Positions 1-6,964 of a DNA stretch of 33,207 nt are shown piece after piece (within the stretch, counting starts at the first letter, position 1; each line of letters begins with the position of its first letter). The notes beneath the pieces were generated by a model. It was not told the DNA's origin. It did not search any database and saw only the letters and a list, made by a program, of their open reading frames with translations. The position numbers and the translations under genes are program-made. Where the stretch lies: NCBI GenBank assembly GCA_002359735.1, contig DENS01000002.1, positions 142,492 through 175,698 of the forward strand. Reading direction: 5' to 3'. The DNA comes from Micavibrio sp. UBA2638. Lineage in GTDB: Bacteria; Pseudomonadota; Alphaproteobacteria; Micavibrionales; Micavibrionaceae.

Positions 1-21
1 ACCAGGCTGCGCTACACTCCG
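1..21 (-). tRNA. tRNA-Pro, 5' part only
   Basis: Read on the minus strand, bases 21 to 1 start CGGAGTG and continue TAGCGCAGCCTGGT. This is the acceptor 5' strand, the D-stem and the start of the D-loop of a bacterial proline tRNA, and GCGCAGCCTGGTAGCGCA is characteristic of tRNA-Pro. The rest, including the anticodon, lies beyond the window edge, so the isoacceptor cannot be read. It sits downstream of the DUF192 gene in the same orientation and probably has its own promoter. Confidence 0.75.
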
Positions 22-37
22 AACTCACAGGATGATA

Positions 38-66
38 CATATACACATAGCATTTTCATTACGCAA
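38..66 (-). promoter_or_regulatory. Putative promoter of the tRNA-Pro gene
   Basis: On the minus strand a TTGCGT -35 box (66-61) is separated by exactly 17 bases from a TATATG -10 box (43-38). The tRNA 5' end follows 16 bases later. The spacing is ideal and the boxes are fair matches to the housekeeping sigma consensus. This is inferred from the sequence only. Confidence 0.4.
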
Positions 67-82
67 GTATTTTAGAAAAAAA

Positions 83-628
83 TTATTCCAAATTCCTATT
101 ACGGAACGCTTCATGATAGATATAATCCCCTGGCTTTATATCCAGCTTATTCGCCAAACCGCCATTTATTTCGAGCACGGCATATGACGGCGCCCCCGAT
201 GATACAGCGCTTTCATCCAAAGGCTTGGCCATAGAATGAACATGCTGTATGCGTCCATCCCTTTCAATAAAGATAATATCAAGCGGTATAAGCGTATTCT
301 TCATCCAAAAAGACCGTGTAAATTCAGATCCAAAAACAAACAGCATACCGTGCATTTCGGGCATTTCCTCACGAAACATCAAGCCCTTTTGTTGCTCTTT
401 AGGCGTAAGCGCCAGTTCAACATCGAAATTATATCGACGCCCATCTGCCGTTTTCAACAGGATGTTGCGTGAAAAGTCTCCGCCAAAATTTCTTTCTATG
501 GGGAAAGATTCTTCTGCGTATGCGAGGCGGTTAGCCTGCGCAACAACAATCACTGCTGTAACAACTAGACACAATGATAGAATCCTAAAAACCGATATAT
601 TCATATCTTTTATGCGCAATCCAGCCAT
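83..628 (-). CDS. DUF192 family exported protein
   Basis: The product is a 181-residue DUF192 protein. A hydrophobic segment at about residues 10-36 followed by a small-residue stretch near 36-38 looks like a signal peptide or N-terminal anchor, placing the domain in the periplasm. The domain (about 53-172) carries the family hallmarks: QQKGLMFRE, GMLFVF, the highly conserved FWMKNTLIPLDIIF, and the C-terminal VLEINGG and KPGD motifs. The family's biochemical role is not established. The ATG at 628 lies 6 bases after the stop of the upstream CBS gene and has GGAGA, overlapping that stop, as its ribosome site, so the two genes are likely coupled. An internal ATG at 604 is possible but has a weaker site. 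Confidence 0.88.
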   Translation of the reverse strand: MAGLRIKDMNISVFRILSLCLVVTAVIVVAQANRLAYAEESFPIERNFGGDFSRNILLKTADGRRYNFDVELALTPKEQQKGLMFREEMPEMHGMLFVFGSEFTRSFWMKNTLIPLDIIFIERDGRIQHVHSMAKPLDESAVSSGAPSYAVLEINGGLANKLDIKPGDYIYHEAFRNRNLE

Positions 629-634
629 GTTTTT

Positions 635-1105
635 CTATTCTCCGTTTTCATTTTGAATGCGTTCCAATTCAGCAATTATAGAGGTTTCATCCATAACGCC
701 AACATAGCCGCCCTCTCCTTCTTCAAGTATAAATATTGGCCCTCCATATTCAACCAACATTTGCACCCCTTCCCACGTTGGAGTATTGGGTGAAACAGAA
801 TGTATCGTTCGCTCCATTATATTATGGACCGCTATGGGCTTAACTTTACGCAAACGTTTGGCAATTCCCGGCGCAGCCCCAACGACGACATCTGCGCTAC
901 GACCAGCACCTTGCATGGTTAGGGATACTGGCAATAAGTTTTTCAGCAGCACTTTCATGGTCAAGTACCCCAAAAGAGAGCCAGCCTCATCTACGACAGA
1001 TGCAATCCGCGCCTTTTTCTTGGTCATGGCACTCAACACCTTCTCAACCGGGGTGTCGGGTTCAACAACCAGAACGTTTTCCAGCTTAGCGGAATGACAA
1101 GGCAT
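635..1105 (-). CDS. Tandem CBS-domain protein
   Basis: This 156-residue stand-alone protein is built almost entirely from two CBS motifs (about residues 10-62 and 92-150). CBS pairs usually bind adenosine nucleotides and act as regulatory modules. No enzymatic or transporter domain is attached, so the ligand and partner are unknown. The segments VVEPDTPVEKVLSAM and IHSVSPNTPTWEGVQML are the start helices of the two motifs. The ATG at 1105 is preceded by TTAGGAG, a strong ribosome site. It is the first gene of a two-gene operon with the DUF192 gene, and the co-occurrence gives no clear functional hint. Confidence 0.8.
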   Translation of the reverse strand: MPCHSAKLENVLVVEPDTPVEKVLSAMTKKKARIASVVDEAGSLLGYLTMKVLLKNLLPVSLTMQGAGRSADVVVGAAPGIAKRLRKVKPIAVHNIMERTIHSVSPNTPTWEGVQMLVEYGGPIFILEEGEGGYVGVMDETSIIAELERIQNENGE

Positions 1106-1134
1106 AAAAAATACTCCTAATTATTATAAGATGA

Positions 1135-1162
1135 ATAATACGCGAATAAAGATAATGTACAA
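1135..1162 (-). promoter_or_regulatory. Putative promoter of the CBS-DUF192 operon
   Basis: On the minus strand TTGTAC (1162-1157) and TATTAT (1140-1135) are separated by 16 bases, 29 bases before the CBS gene start. The -10 box matches five of six consensus positions. The surrounding 142-base divergent gap is strongly AT-rich and must also hold the promoter of the ClpP-like gene, for which I see no clear boxes. Confidence 0.4.
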
Positions 1163-1247
1163 TGCATCTTGATAAAGAAAAAATAATACATTAGTTTTTA
1201 ATTTAAAATATAAAAATAATAATTATATACAACAGGGACATGTAAAA

Positions 1248-2249
1248 ATGGAAGATTACAGCCATCTTGATACCGCGTTTAAGCAGGCAAACGCTGAAAA
1301 TACAGCTTCAGACGCTGACCAAACAAACAGCAAAACAGCAGCATCCAATCCAACCGTCAGCGCATTAAAAAACCGCGAAATATTTTTACATGGTCCCGTT
1401 ACACGGGATAGCGCGCATTCCATAATCATACAGATGCGAGCTTTAGCAAGCCTTGGTAAAGAGCCGATTACATTCTGGATCAATTCCAATGGCGGCTCCG
1501 TTTATGATGGGCTGGCGGTTTTTGATACGATGCGCGACCTCATGAGCCAGGGAATTACCGTTAAAACAAAAGCATATGGTATGGCGGCCTCAATGGGGTC
1601 TTTCCTTCTTAGCGCAGGAAGCCCCGGTCATCGTACGATGCTCCCCAATGCGCGGGATATGACACACCAACCATCTAAGCCATTAAAAGGGGCAAACGAT
1701 GATGAGCTTCAAAACCATGCAAAATCATTGAGCGAAACACGTGAGATTATTGAAAGCCATTATGCCCACTTCATGGGATTGGATTACAAAAACGAAGAAA
1801 CGCGTAAACTTATTAAACAGCATATGACAGACGATGTGTATAAAAACCCATATATGGCAATAAGAATGGGGCTGATTGATAAGATTGAACTGCAAGACAA
1901 TGGCGGGCCACAATCCGGTATTACAGACGAATTTCTCCGCAAATCCATTGAAATTGATATACACCTGAATAAACTGCATTTTGATAATATTGATACAAGC
2001 GAATATTCAGTTGACCCAAGGCGCCACATCAAAAAACTGATACAGCACCGTGACGAGTATCTGGCAAGCCAATCTGCGGCGAATTCCAATATTGCCCCAT
2101 CAGATCCCCCCGGCACCGGCACCGGCACCGCTACCGATAAAACTACCGTAGCGAAGCAGGATAATTGTGATGGCGTTAAAAACGATGACAATAGCCCCGA
2201 TGACGACAATGTCGTGTGCGCCCTATGGGGACCCGGCTTGCCCCAATAA
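1248..2249 (+). CDS. ClpP-like serine peptidase with C-terminal extension
   Basis: The product has 333 residues against about 200 for ordinary ClpP. The ClpP/crotonase-fold core spans about residues 42-215. It has WINSNGGSVYDGLAVFDTM, the nucleophile Ser115 in GMAASMGSFLL, His140 in MLPNARDMTHQP, and a plausible third residue Asp195 or Asp196 before NPYMAIRMGLIDKI, so the triad looks intact. A Ser/Thr/Gln-rich N-terminal arm (1-40) precedes it. A long tail (about 220-333) holds a charged helical segment and then a low-complexity Gly/Thr/Asp-rich end, including GTGTGTAT from a GGCACC repeat. No ClpX or ClpA gene is nearby, so this is probably a paralogue rather than the housekeeping peptidase. 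A weak GGGA lies upstream of the ATG. The 3' end overlaps the convergent hydrolase gene by 27 bases. Confidence 0.85.
   Translation: MEDYSHLDTAFKQANAENTASDADQTNSKTAASNPTVSALKNREIFLHGPVTRDSAHSIIIQMRALASLGKEPITFWINSNGGSVYDGLAVFDTMRDLMSQGITVKTKAYGMAASMGSFLLSAGSPGHRTMLPNARDMTHQPSKPLKGANDDELQNHAKSLSETREIIESHYAHFMGLDYKNEETRKLIKQHMTDDVYKNPYMAIRMGLIDKIELQDNGGPQSGITDEFLRKSIEIDIHLNKLHFDNIDTSEYSVDPRRHIKKLIQHRDEYLASQSAANSNIAPSDPPGTGTGTATDKTTVAKQDNCDGVKNDDNSPDDDNVVCALWGPGLPQ
2106..2125 (+). repeat. GGCACC hexamer micro-repeat
   Basis: Around these positions GGCACC occurs three times in tandem and is followed by a degenerate copy, GCTACC. In the reading frame of the ClpP-like gene it encodes alternating Gly-Thr. 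It lies in the low-complexity tail of that protein and may vary in copy number by slippage; in-frame hexamer changes would not disrupt the reading frame. Confidence 0.6.
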
Positions 2250-3071
2250 GGTCTTGATGAATTTATCAGTGTGTGCGAAGGCGTCATGATCATAAATATC
2301 ATTGTGACCAGCATGTTCCAGGCGAATGAATAATTTCGACCGCTTCGCAGCGCTGTATAAGTCTTCCGCAAATTTTATCGGTATAGTCGTATCACGGGCG
2401 CCGTGAATCATGAGCAAGGGCGCCTTCACATCGGCAATTTTATCGATGCTGCGATACTGATCCTGCATTACAAAATCAACAGGAAACATCCAGTATTTCA
2501 TTTTTGCAACATCCGATGTGGCAATATAAGCCCCTTGCAATACCAAGCCGGCAACATCTTTATATTCCAGGGCCATCTGAACAGCGACACCAGTACCAAG
2601 AGAATATCCAATAAAAACCATATTTGACACTGGTGTGCCGAACTTTTTGCTCAGGGCATTGATATACGCTCTCGCATCATAATACAGCCCCTCTTCGCTT
2701 GGTTTACCGGGGTTACCACCATAACCTCTGTATTCGGCCAATAAAAATCCATACCCGGCATCGGAAAACTCTCTAGCGCGGCTTAGAAAAAAATCATAAT
2801 CCTGAACGTTACCGTGAAAAAAAATAATTACTGGCATTCCCGTGTTTTCTGAGGGCCAGTACAGACCATTCAGTTTCAAACCATCAGCCGTCATCACGGA
2901 TATGTTATCAGCCCCAGACGCAATAATCGCTTCTTCCGGGCGCTCCCCGGCGGGGAAATACATAAAATCGCGTTGTTTTATCACCATATAGCCAAGGGCG
3001 ACGGTATACAGTAACAGTAAAAGGCAAAAAAAGCGGACGTTTCTATGCCAAAAGTTTTTCTTTATCGTCAT
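2223..3071 (-). CDS. Alpha/beta hydrolase, membrane anchored (BEM46/ABHD13-like)
   Basis: The product is a 282-residue alpha/beta hydrolase with an N-terminal hydrophobic helix (about 13-31), so the catalytic domain is probably anchored on the periplasmic side. Visible elements are the oxyanion HGN (86-88), GYSLG with nucleophile Ser157, Asp227 in HGARDTTIP, and His256 in AGHND, making a complete triad. The overall pattern, with LLAEYRGYGGNPGKPSEEG, resembles the BEM46/ABHD13 group; the substrate is unknown. Its ATG shares one base with the stop of the upstream ABC exporter gene (TAATG), which indicates translational coupling. A role in lipid or envelope metabolism beside the exporter is inference. 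The 3' end overlaps the convergent ClpP-like gene. Confidence 0.87.
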   Translation of the reverse strand: MTIKKNFWHRNVRFFCLLLLLYTVALGYMVIKQRDFMYFPAGERPEEAIIASGADNISVMTADGLKLNGLYWPSENTGMPVIIFFHGNVQDYDFFLSRAREFSDAGYGFLLAEYRGYGGNPGKPSEEGLYYDARAYINALSKKFGTPVSNMVFIGYSLGTGVAVQMALEYKDVAGLVLQGAYIATSDVAKMKYWMFPVDFVMQDQYRSIDKIADVKAPLLMIHGARDTTIPIKFAEDLYSAAKRSKLFIRLEHAGHNDIYDHDAFAHTDKFIKTLLGQAGSP

Positions 3072-4849
3072 TAATTCAACCCTGCGTGATACATCTTTGC
3101 GTACATCCCGTTGGCCTTCAATAATTCCACATGGCTTCCCTGCTCTACAATCTCCCCCTTATCCAGAACAACTATCTTATCTGCGTTTTGTACTGTTGAA
3201 AGCCTATGTGCAATAACAATAGTCGTACGGCCATGCTGCAGCTCTTCCAAAGCCTTCTGCACCGCTTGCTCAGATTCATTATCCAGGGCAGATGTCGCCT
3301 CATCAAGCAGCAATATAGGCGCATCACGCAACACAGCGCGCGCAATTGAGATACGTTGCTTTTGTCCGCCAGAGAGGCGAACGCCGTCCTCCCCTAACAT
3401 TGTATCGTAACCATCTGACATATTAGAGATGAAATCATGTGCGTACGCCATGCGTGCAGCTTCTTCAATTTCTTCCTGCGTGGCATCGGGCTTGCTGTAG
3501 CGAATATTATTAGAAACCGTATCATCAAATATTGTGATATCCTGAGACACCAGGGCAATATGCCTCCGTAAAGAGTTTAGACTGACCTCTTTCAAATTAT
3601 GGCCATTAATTTCAACCGTACCGGACTGCGTATCATAAAAACGAGGAATTAAATTTATCACCGTACTTTTACCACCTCCGGAAGGACCAACCAGCGCCAA
3701 AACTTTACCACTCTCCGCGATAAAACTTATTTTATTTAAAGCCTTTACGTCAGTTCCTTCATATTGAAACTCAACATTATTAAAAACTATATTAGGCTTA
3801 TTTTCGTTAAGGGTATAAGGGGTGGCCACATCAAATATTGTGATATCACGATCCATTAGGGCAAAAACTCTTTCGGCCGCACCCAAACCTGTCTGCAGCT
3901 TATTATTTAGCTGAGCCAGCCTTTTCATGGGCTCATATGCCATGACAAACGCCGCAAGGAAAGAGCCTAGTTCTCCCCCGGTCATCTCACCACTTGATAC
4001 TTGCGTTCCCCCATAGCCGATAATCCCTGCCATAATGATACCGACCAGTATTTCATTAACCGGCGTCGAGAGATTGCCAATACGCACAGACTTCATATTT
4101 AAAGAGCAAACCTTATCAATGGCTTTACCGGCACGTTTTTGCTCATAATCTTCCATACCGTAAGCCTTTACCTGACGTATACCCTGGAAAATTTGTGAAA
4201 GCATATCAGAAAGCCCTGCCATTTCATCCTGAATAGAACCTGAAACCTTGCGCAAACGCCGCCCAATCCATGCAACAAACGCTACGGCAAAAGGCATAAT
4301 AACAAAAGCCGCAATTGAAAGCTGCCAATCCTGATAGACCATTACACCGATCAAAAATAAAAGCGTTAAAAAACTTTTCCCAAGGCCCGTCATGGCATCT
4401 GAAACAGCTGTACGCATAACATTAACATCATTAATAACGCGTGAGATTAGCTGACCGCTCGGGTTGTCATGAAAGAACGATAAATCCATGTCCATAAATT
4501 TACCAAACAAATGATGCTGTATGTCGGCCACAATCGATTGGCTGATCTTATTCATTAAAACTGTGTGCGCATAAGTTGTTGTTCCACGAAACAAAAACGT
4601 GACAATAACAAGCCCGGCAACAGTCCAAACCATCTGCCCTTCACTTTCGACATTTAAAACACCGTCTAATATAGGCTTAATTAAGAGCGCAACAGACGCG
4701 TTCATCGCGGCCGCAATCATCATGAATAAAAACGCCAAAGCAAGCAATCCGGCATATGGGCGCAAATACTCACGTATAAGACGCTTTACCAATTGCACGG
4801 TTTCTGGTTTCGAATTAATAGGGTCCATAATGTTTGTTTCTTGCGGCAT
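3071..4849 (-). CDS. msbA: MsbA-type lipid A/lipid ABC exporter
   Basis: This is a half-size ABC exporter of 592 residues with fused membrane and ATPase domains. The six-helix membrane region covers about 30-325, with FFHDNPSGQLISRVINDV in the coupling region. The nucleotide-binding domain (about 353-590) has Walker A GPSGGGKST (388-396), Q-loop Gln436, signature LSGGQ (492-496), Walker B ILLLDEA (512-518) and switch His548. Length and motifs match MsbA, which flips lipid A core or other lipids across the inner membrane, although related multidrug exporters cannot be excluded. The ATG at 4849 is preferred because earlier in-frame codons encode an implausible leader that would overlap the divergent patatin gene; an ATG at 4828 is an alternative. 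It is co-transcribed with the hydrolase. Confidence 0.88.
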   Translation of the reverse strand: MPQETNIMDPINSKPETVQLVKRLIREYLRPYAGLLALAFLFMMIAAAMNASVALLIKPILDGVLNVESEGQMVWTVAGLVIVTFLFRGTTTYAHTVLMNKISQSIVADIQHHLFGKFMDMDLSFFHDNPSGQLISRVINDVNVMRTAVSDAMTGLGKSFLTLLFLIGVMVYQDWQLSIAAFVIMPFAVAFVAWIGRRLRKVSGSIQDEMAGLSDMLSQIFQGIRQVKAYGMEDYEQKRAGKAIDKVCSLNMKSVRIGNLSTPVNEILVGIIMAGIIGYGGTQVSSGEMTGGELGSFLAAFVMAYEPMKRLAQLNNKLQTGLGAAERVFALMDRDITIFDVATPYTLNENKPNIVFNNVEFQYEGTDVKALNKISFIAESGKVLALVGPSGGGKSTVINLIPRFYDTQSGTVEINGHNLKEVSLNSLRRHIALVSQDITIFDDTVSNNIRYSKPDATQEEIEEAARMAYAHDFISNMSDGYDTMLGEDGVRLSGGQKQRISIARAVLRDAPILLLDEATSALDNESEQAVQKALEELQHGRTTIVIAHRLSTVQNADKIVVLDKGEIVEQGSHVELLKANGMYAKMYHAGLN

Positions 4850-4939
4850 TGCAGCAGTTTCATTCTTACGATTGATTATAATTTTGTGATAAAATAAACG
4901 AGAACAATAAACAATGACAGAGTAAACGTAAAATAAATC

Positions 4940-5935
4940 ATGGATGAAGAAATACCCGGTGCAATGCCGGACCAAGGAATCAAGGGTGTTGGCCTTGCAC
5001 TAGGCAGTGGACTTGCAAAAGGATTTGCGCATATAGGCGTTATAAAAGTTCTGCAAAAACATGGTATCGCCCCTTCCATCGTCACCGGAAGCTCTATCGG
5101 GGCCGTCGTTGGCGGAAGCTATCTGGCAGGCAAACTTGACGAACTGGAAACATGGGCAAAGTCCCTAAATCGTTTAAATATATTTTCTTATCTAGATTTC
5201 CGCGTTCGTAGTGCAGGACTTATCGGGGGAAACCGGCTTATCAAACTAATGGACGAGCACTTCTCTGGCATTATGATTGAAGACCTACCCCACCCGTTCG
5301 TAACATTAGCGGCAGATTTAAAAACAGGCCATGAAATCTGGCTTCGCAAAGGCCCGTTGACTGATGCGATGCGTTCTTCTTTTGCTTTACCAGGTGTTTT
5401 TCCGCCTGTTGAATACAACCACCGCTTTTTAGTTGACGGAGCATTGGTAAACCCTGTCCCGGTCTCGCCGTGTCAGGCCTTGGGCGCTCGCATGACTATC
5501 GCCGTAGATTTGAATGCTGATCTTATAGGTAAAGCGTCTGACCCGGACAAAAAATACCAAAAGATTGCCGGATTTGATATGTTCGATGAAAATGACGTCC
5601 CTTCGGAACAACAGGGGCTCATTAAAAGATCCGGACTTGGAAAAAGACTGTTCCGCCGCGAGGAAAACAACCCCAGCCTATTCGGGGTCATGGTATCAGC
5701 CCTGAATATCATGCAGGACCGCCTAACCCGGTCACGTTTGGCCGGAGACCCACCAGACGTACACATAAAGCCGGAAATCGGCCATATTGGCCTCTTAGAA
5801 TTTGAAAAAGCTGAGGAGCTCATTGCGCTTGGCGAGGAAGCCGCACTAAAAGCATTGCCCGATATCTACGCAGCAATGGATGTTCTTCTGCCTTTAGAAG
5901 TGGTTGAAGATTTCTATAAAAGAAGCCGTAGATAA
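4940..5935 (+). CDS. Patatin-like phospholipase (RssA/NTE family)
   Basis: The product has 331 residues with a patatin domain at about 16-190. The glycine-rich oxyanion loop is LALGSGLAKGFAHIGV, the nucleophile is Ser52 in the GSSIG elbow, and the dyad partner is Asp166 in DGALVNPVPV. These are the hallmarks of bacterial patatin-like acyl hydrolases, which cleave phospholipid or lysophospholipid acyl chains. There is no signal peptide, so it is probably cytosolic or membrane-peripheral. It is divergent from the MsbA-type exporter with a 90-base shared upstream region, and its stop is 7 bases from the stop of the convergent HAD gene. The ribosome site before the ATG is weak. Physical linkage with a lipid exporter and a hydrolase suggests a lipid-related neighbourhood, which is inference. 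Confidence 0.88.
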   Translation: MDEEIPGAMPDQGIKGVGLALGSGLAKGFAHIGVIKVLQKHGIAPSIVTGSSIGAVVGGSYLAGKLDELETWAKSLNRLNIFSYLDFRVRSAGLIGGNRLIKLMDEHFSGIMIEDLPHPFVTLAADLKTGHEIWLRKGPLTDAMRSSFALPGVFPPVEYNHRFLVDGALVNPVPVSPCQALGARMTIAVDLNADLIGKASDPDKKYQKIAGFDMFDENDVPSEQQGLIKRSGLGKRLFRREENNPSLFGVMVSALNIMQDRLTRSRLAGDPPDVHIKPEIGHIGLLEFEKAEELIALGEEAALKALPDIYAAMDVLLPLEVVEDFYKRSRR

Positions 5936-5942
5936 TGCCTGA

Positions 5943-6872
5943 TTAACGGCGCGCCGCGCGTTTACGGTGTTTTCTATCAGGCAATGGATTACCCCAAACC
6001 AATTTATTGACCATATAATTGGGGTGCAGATTGTTAAAGCGCCCAGCCAACAAATTAAGCGCCTTGGTTAACTCGGCCCGATCCTTAATATTCTTAAACG
6101 CGGCATTATGAAGGCCAATTTTTACCAAACAGGTATCAATATTTGCCATTGCACCACCGGCGATATCATGTGCCATAGAATCGCCAATCATGACAGTCTG
6201 GCCGGGAAAGATATCTTTTTGCTGCAAAATTTTTAAACAATGTTGAAAAATTGGCTGATGCGGCTTTCCGATATAATGGACAACACCGCCAAAATCTTTA
6301 TAACGCTGGGCAATTGTACCCGGCCCCATCACCGCGCCCATGGCGGTAATGGCCTGACTATCCGGGTTCGCACACAACGCTTTCAGACGTTTCTGTGCTG
6401 CTTTACGCAATACAGGCTCGTAATCGCCTATCGTTTTTTCGGGAGCATCAGAACCGCTGATAATTAAAAATTCTGCATCGTTAATGTCTTCGACCAGCTG
6501 GATATCAATGCCATCAACAATAGACGTATCCCCGCCACGGGAAATTAGGTAGCATTTTTTGCCAAGGTTTTTAAAAACCCCGTCATCTTGGGCCTTAAGT
6601 CCCTGAAATGTCATCTCGCCCGATGTCATTATTACATCATACAGGCTGGGACCAATACCCATCTTCTTCAAGCGTTCTTTGTTGGCATCCGCCGTTTTGC
6701 CTGAGTTTGATAAAATTATTATAAATTTATTACGCGACTTAAGTTCTTTTAAGCACTCAACAACACCGTCAAAAACCTTTTCGCCATCATGCAAGACGCC
6801 CCATTGGTCAATAATAAAACCACTGTAACTATCTGATATGTCCGATATTCCCTGACAAAATTTTGTGGTCAC
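5943..6872 (-). CDS. Class IIA HAD-superfamily hydrolase (TIGR01459-like)
   Basis: The product is a HAD phosphatase-like protein of 309 residues. Numbering from the GTG at 6872, motif I is DQWGVLHDG with nucleophile Asp22, motif II is ILSNSGKT, the class IIA cap region runs about 80-180, GKPH begins at 202 and the metal-binding GDSMAHD at 230. The usual second Asp of DxD is Trp, as in the alphaproteobacterial TIGR01459 group. Substrate unknown; relatives include NagD and phosphoglycolate phosphatases. I prefer the GTG at 6872 because GAGGG lies 7 bases upstream, though a TTG at 6878 is also open. The C-terminus is Arg/Lys-rich. It converges closely on the patatin gene, and no clear terminator separates them. 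Confidence 0.85.
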   Translation of the reverse strand: MTTKFCQGISDISDSYSGFIIDQWGVLHDGEKVFDGVVECLKELKSRNKFIIILSNSGKTADANKERLKKMGIGPSLYDVIMTSGEMTFQGLKAQDDGVFKNLGKKCYLISRGGDTSIVDGIDIQLVEDINDAEFLIISGSDAPEKTIGDYEPVLRKAAQKRLKALCANPDSQAITAMGAVMGPGTIAQRYKDFGGVVHYIGKPHQPIFQHCLKILQQKDIFPGQTVMIGDSMAHDIAGGAMANIDTCLVKIGLHNAAFKNIKDRAELTKALNLLAGRFNNLHPNYMVNKLVWGNPLPDRKHRKRAARR

Positions 6873-6964
6873 TGTCAAACCCTCTTCATGGTTAACCTTA
6901 CTTCCAGATAAAAATCTTATCTGCTTTCAGATATTTATCAATCTTTCTTTTACCATTGAAAAAG

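Noticed and set aside
2106..2130. Tandem GGCACC units as a CRISPR or regulatory repeat
   Set aside because: The units are only 6 bases long, contiguous and in frame within the ClpP-like gene; they are a coding low-complexity repeat.
6905..6923. CAGATAA/TTATCTG hairpin between the HAD and coiled-coil genes as a terminator
   Set aside because: It has a 7-bp AT-rich stem, and no T-run follows on the minus strand; at most it is a leader hairpin of the HAD gene.
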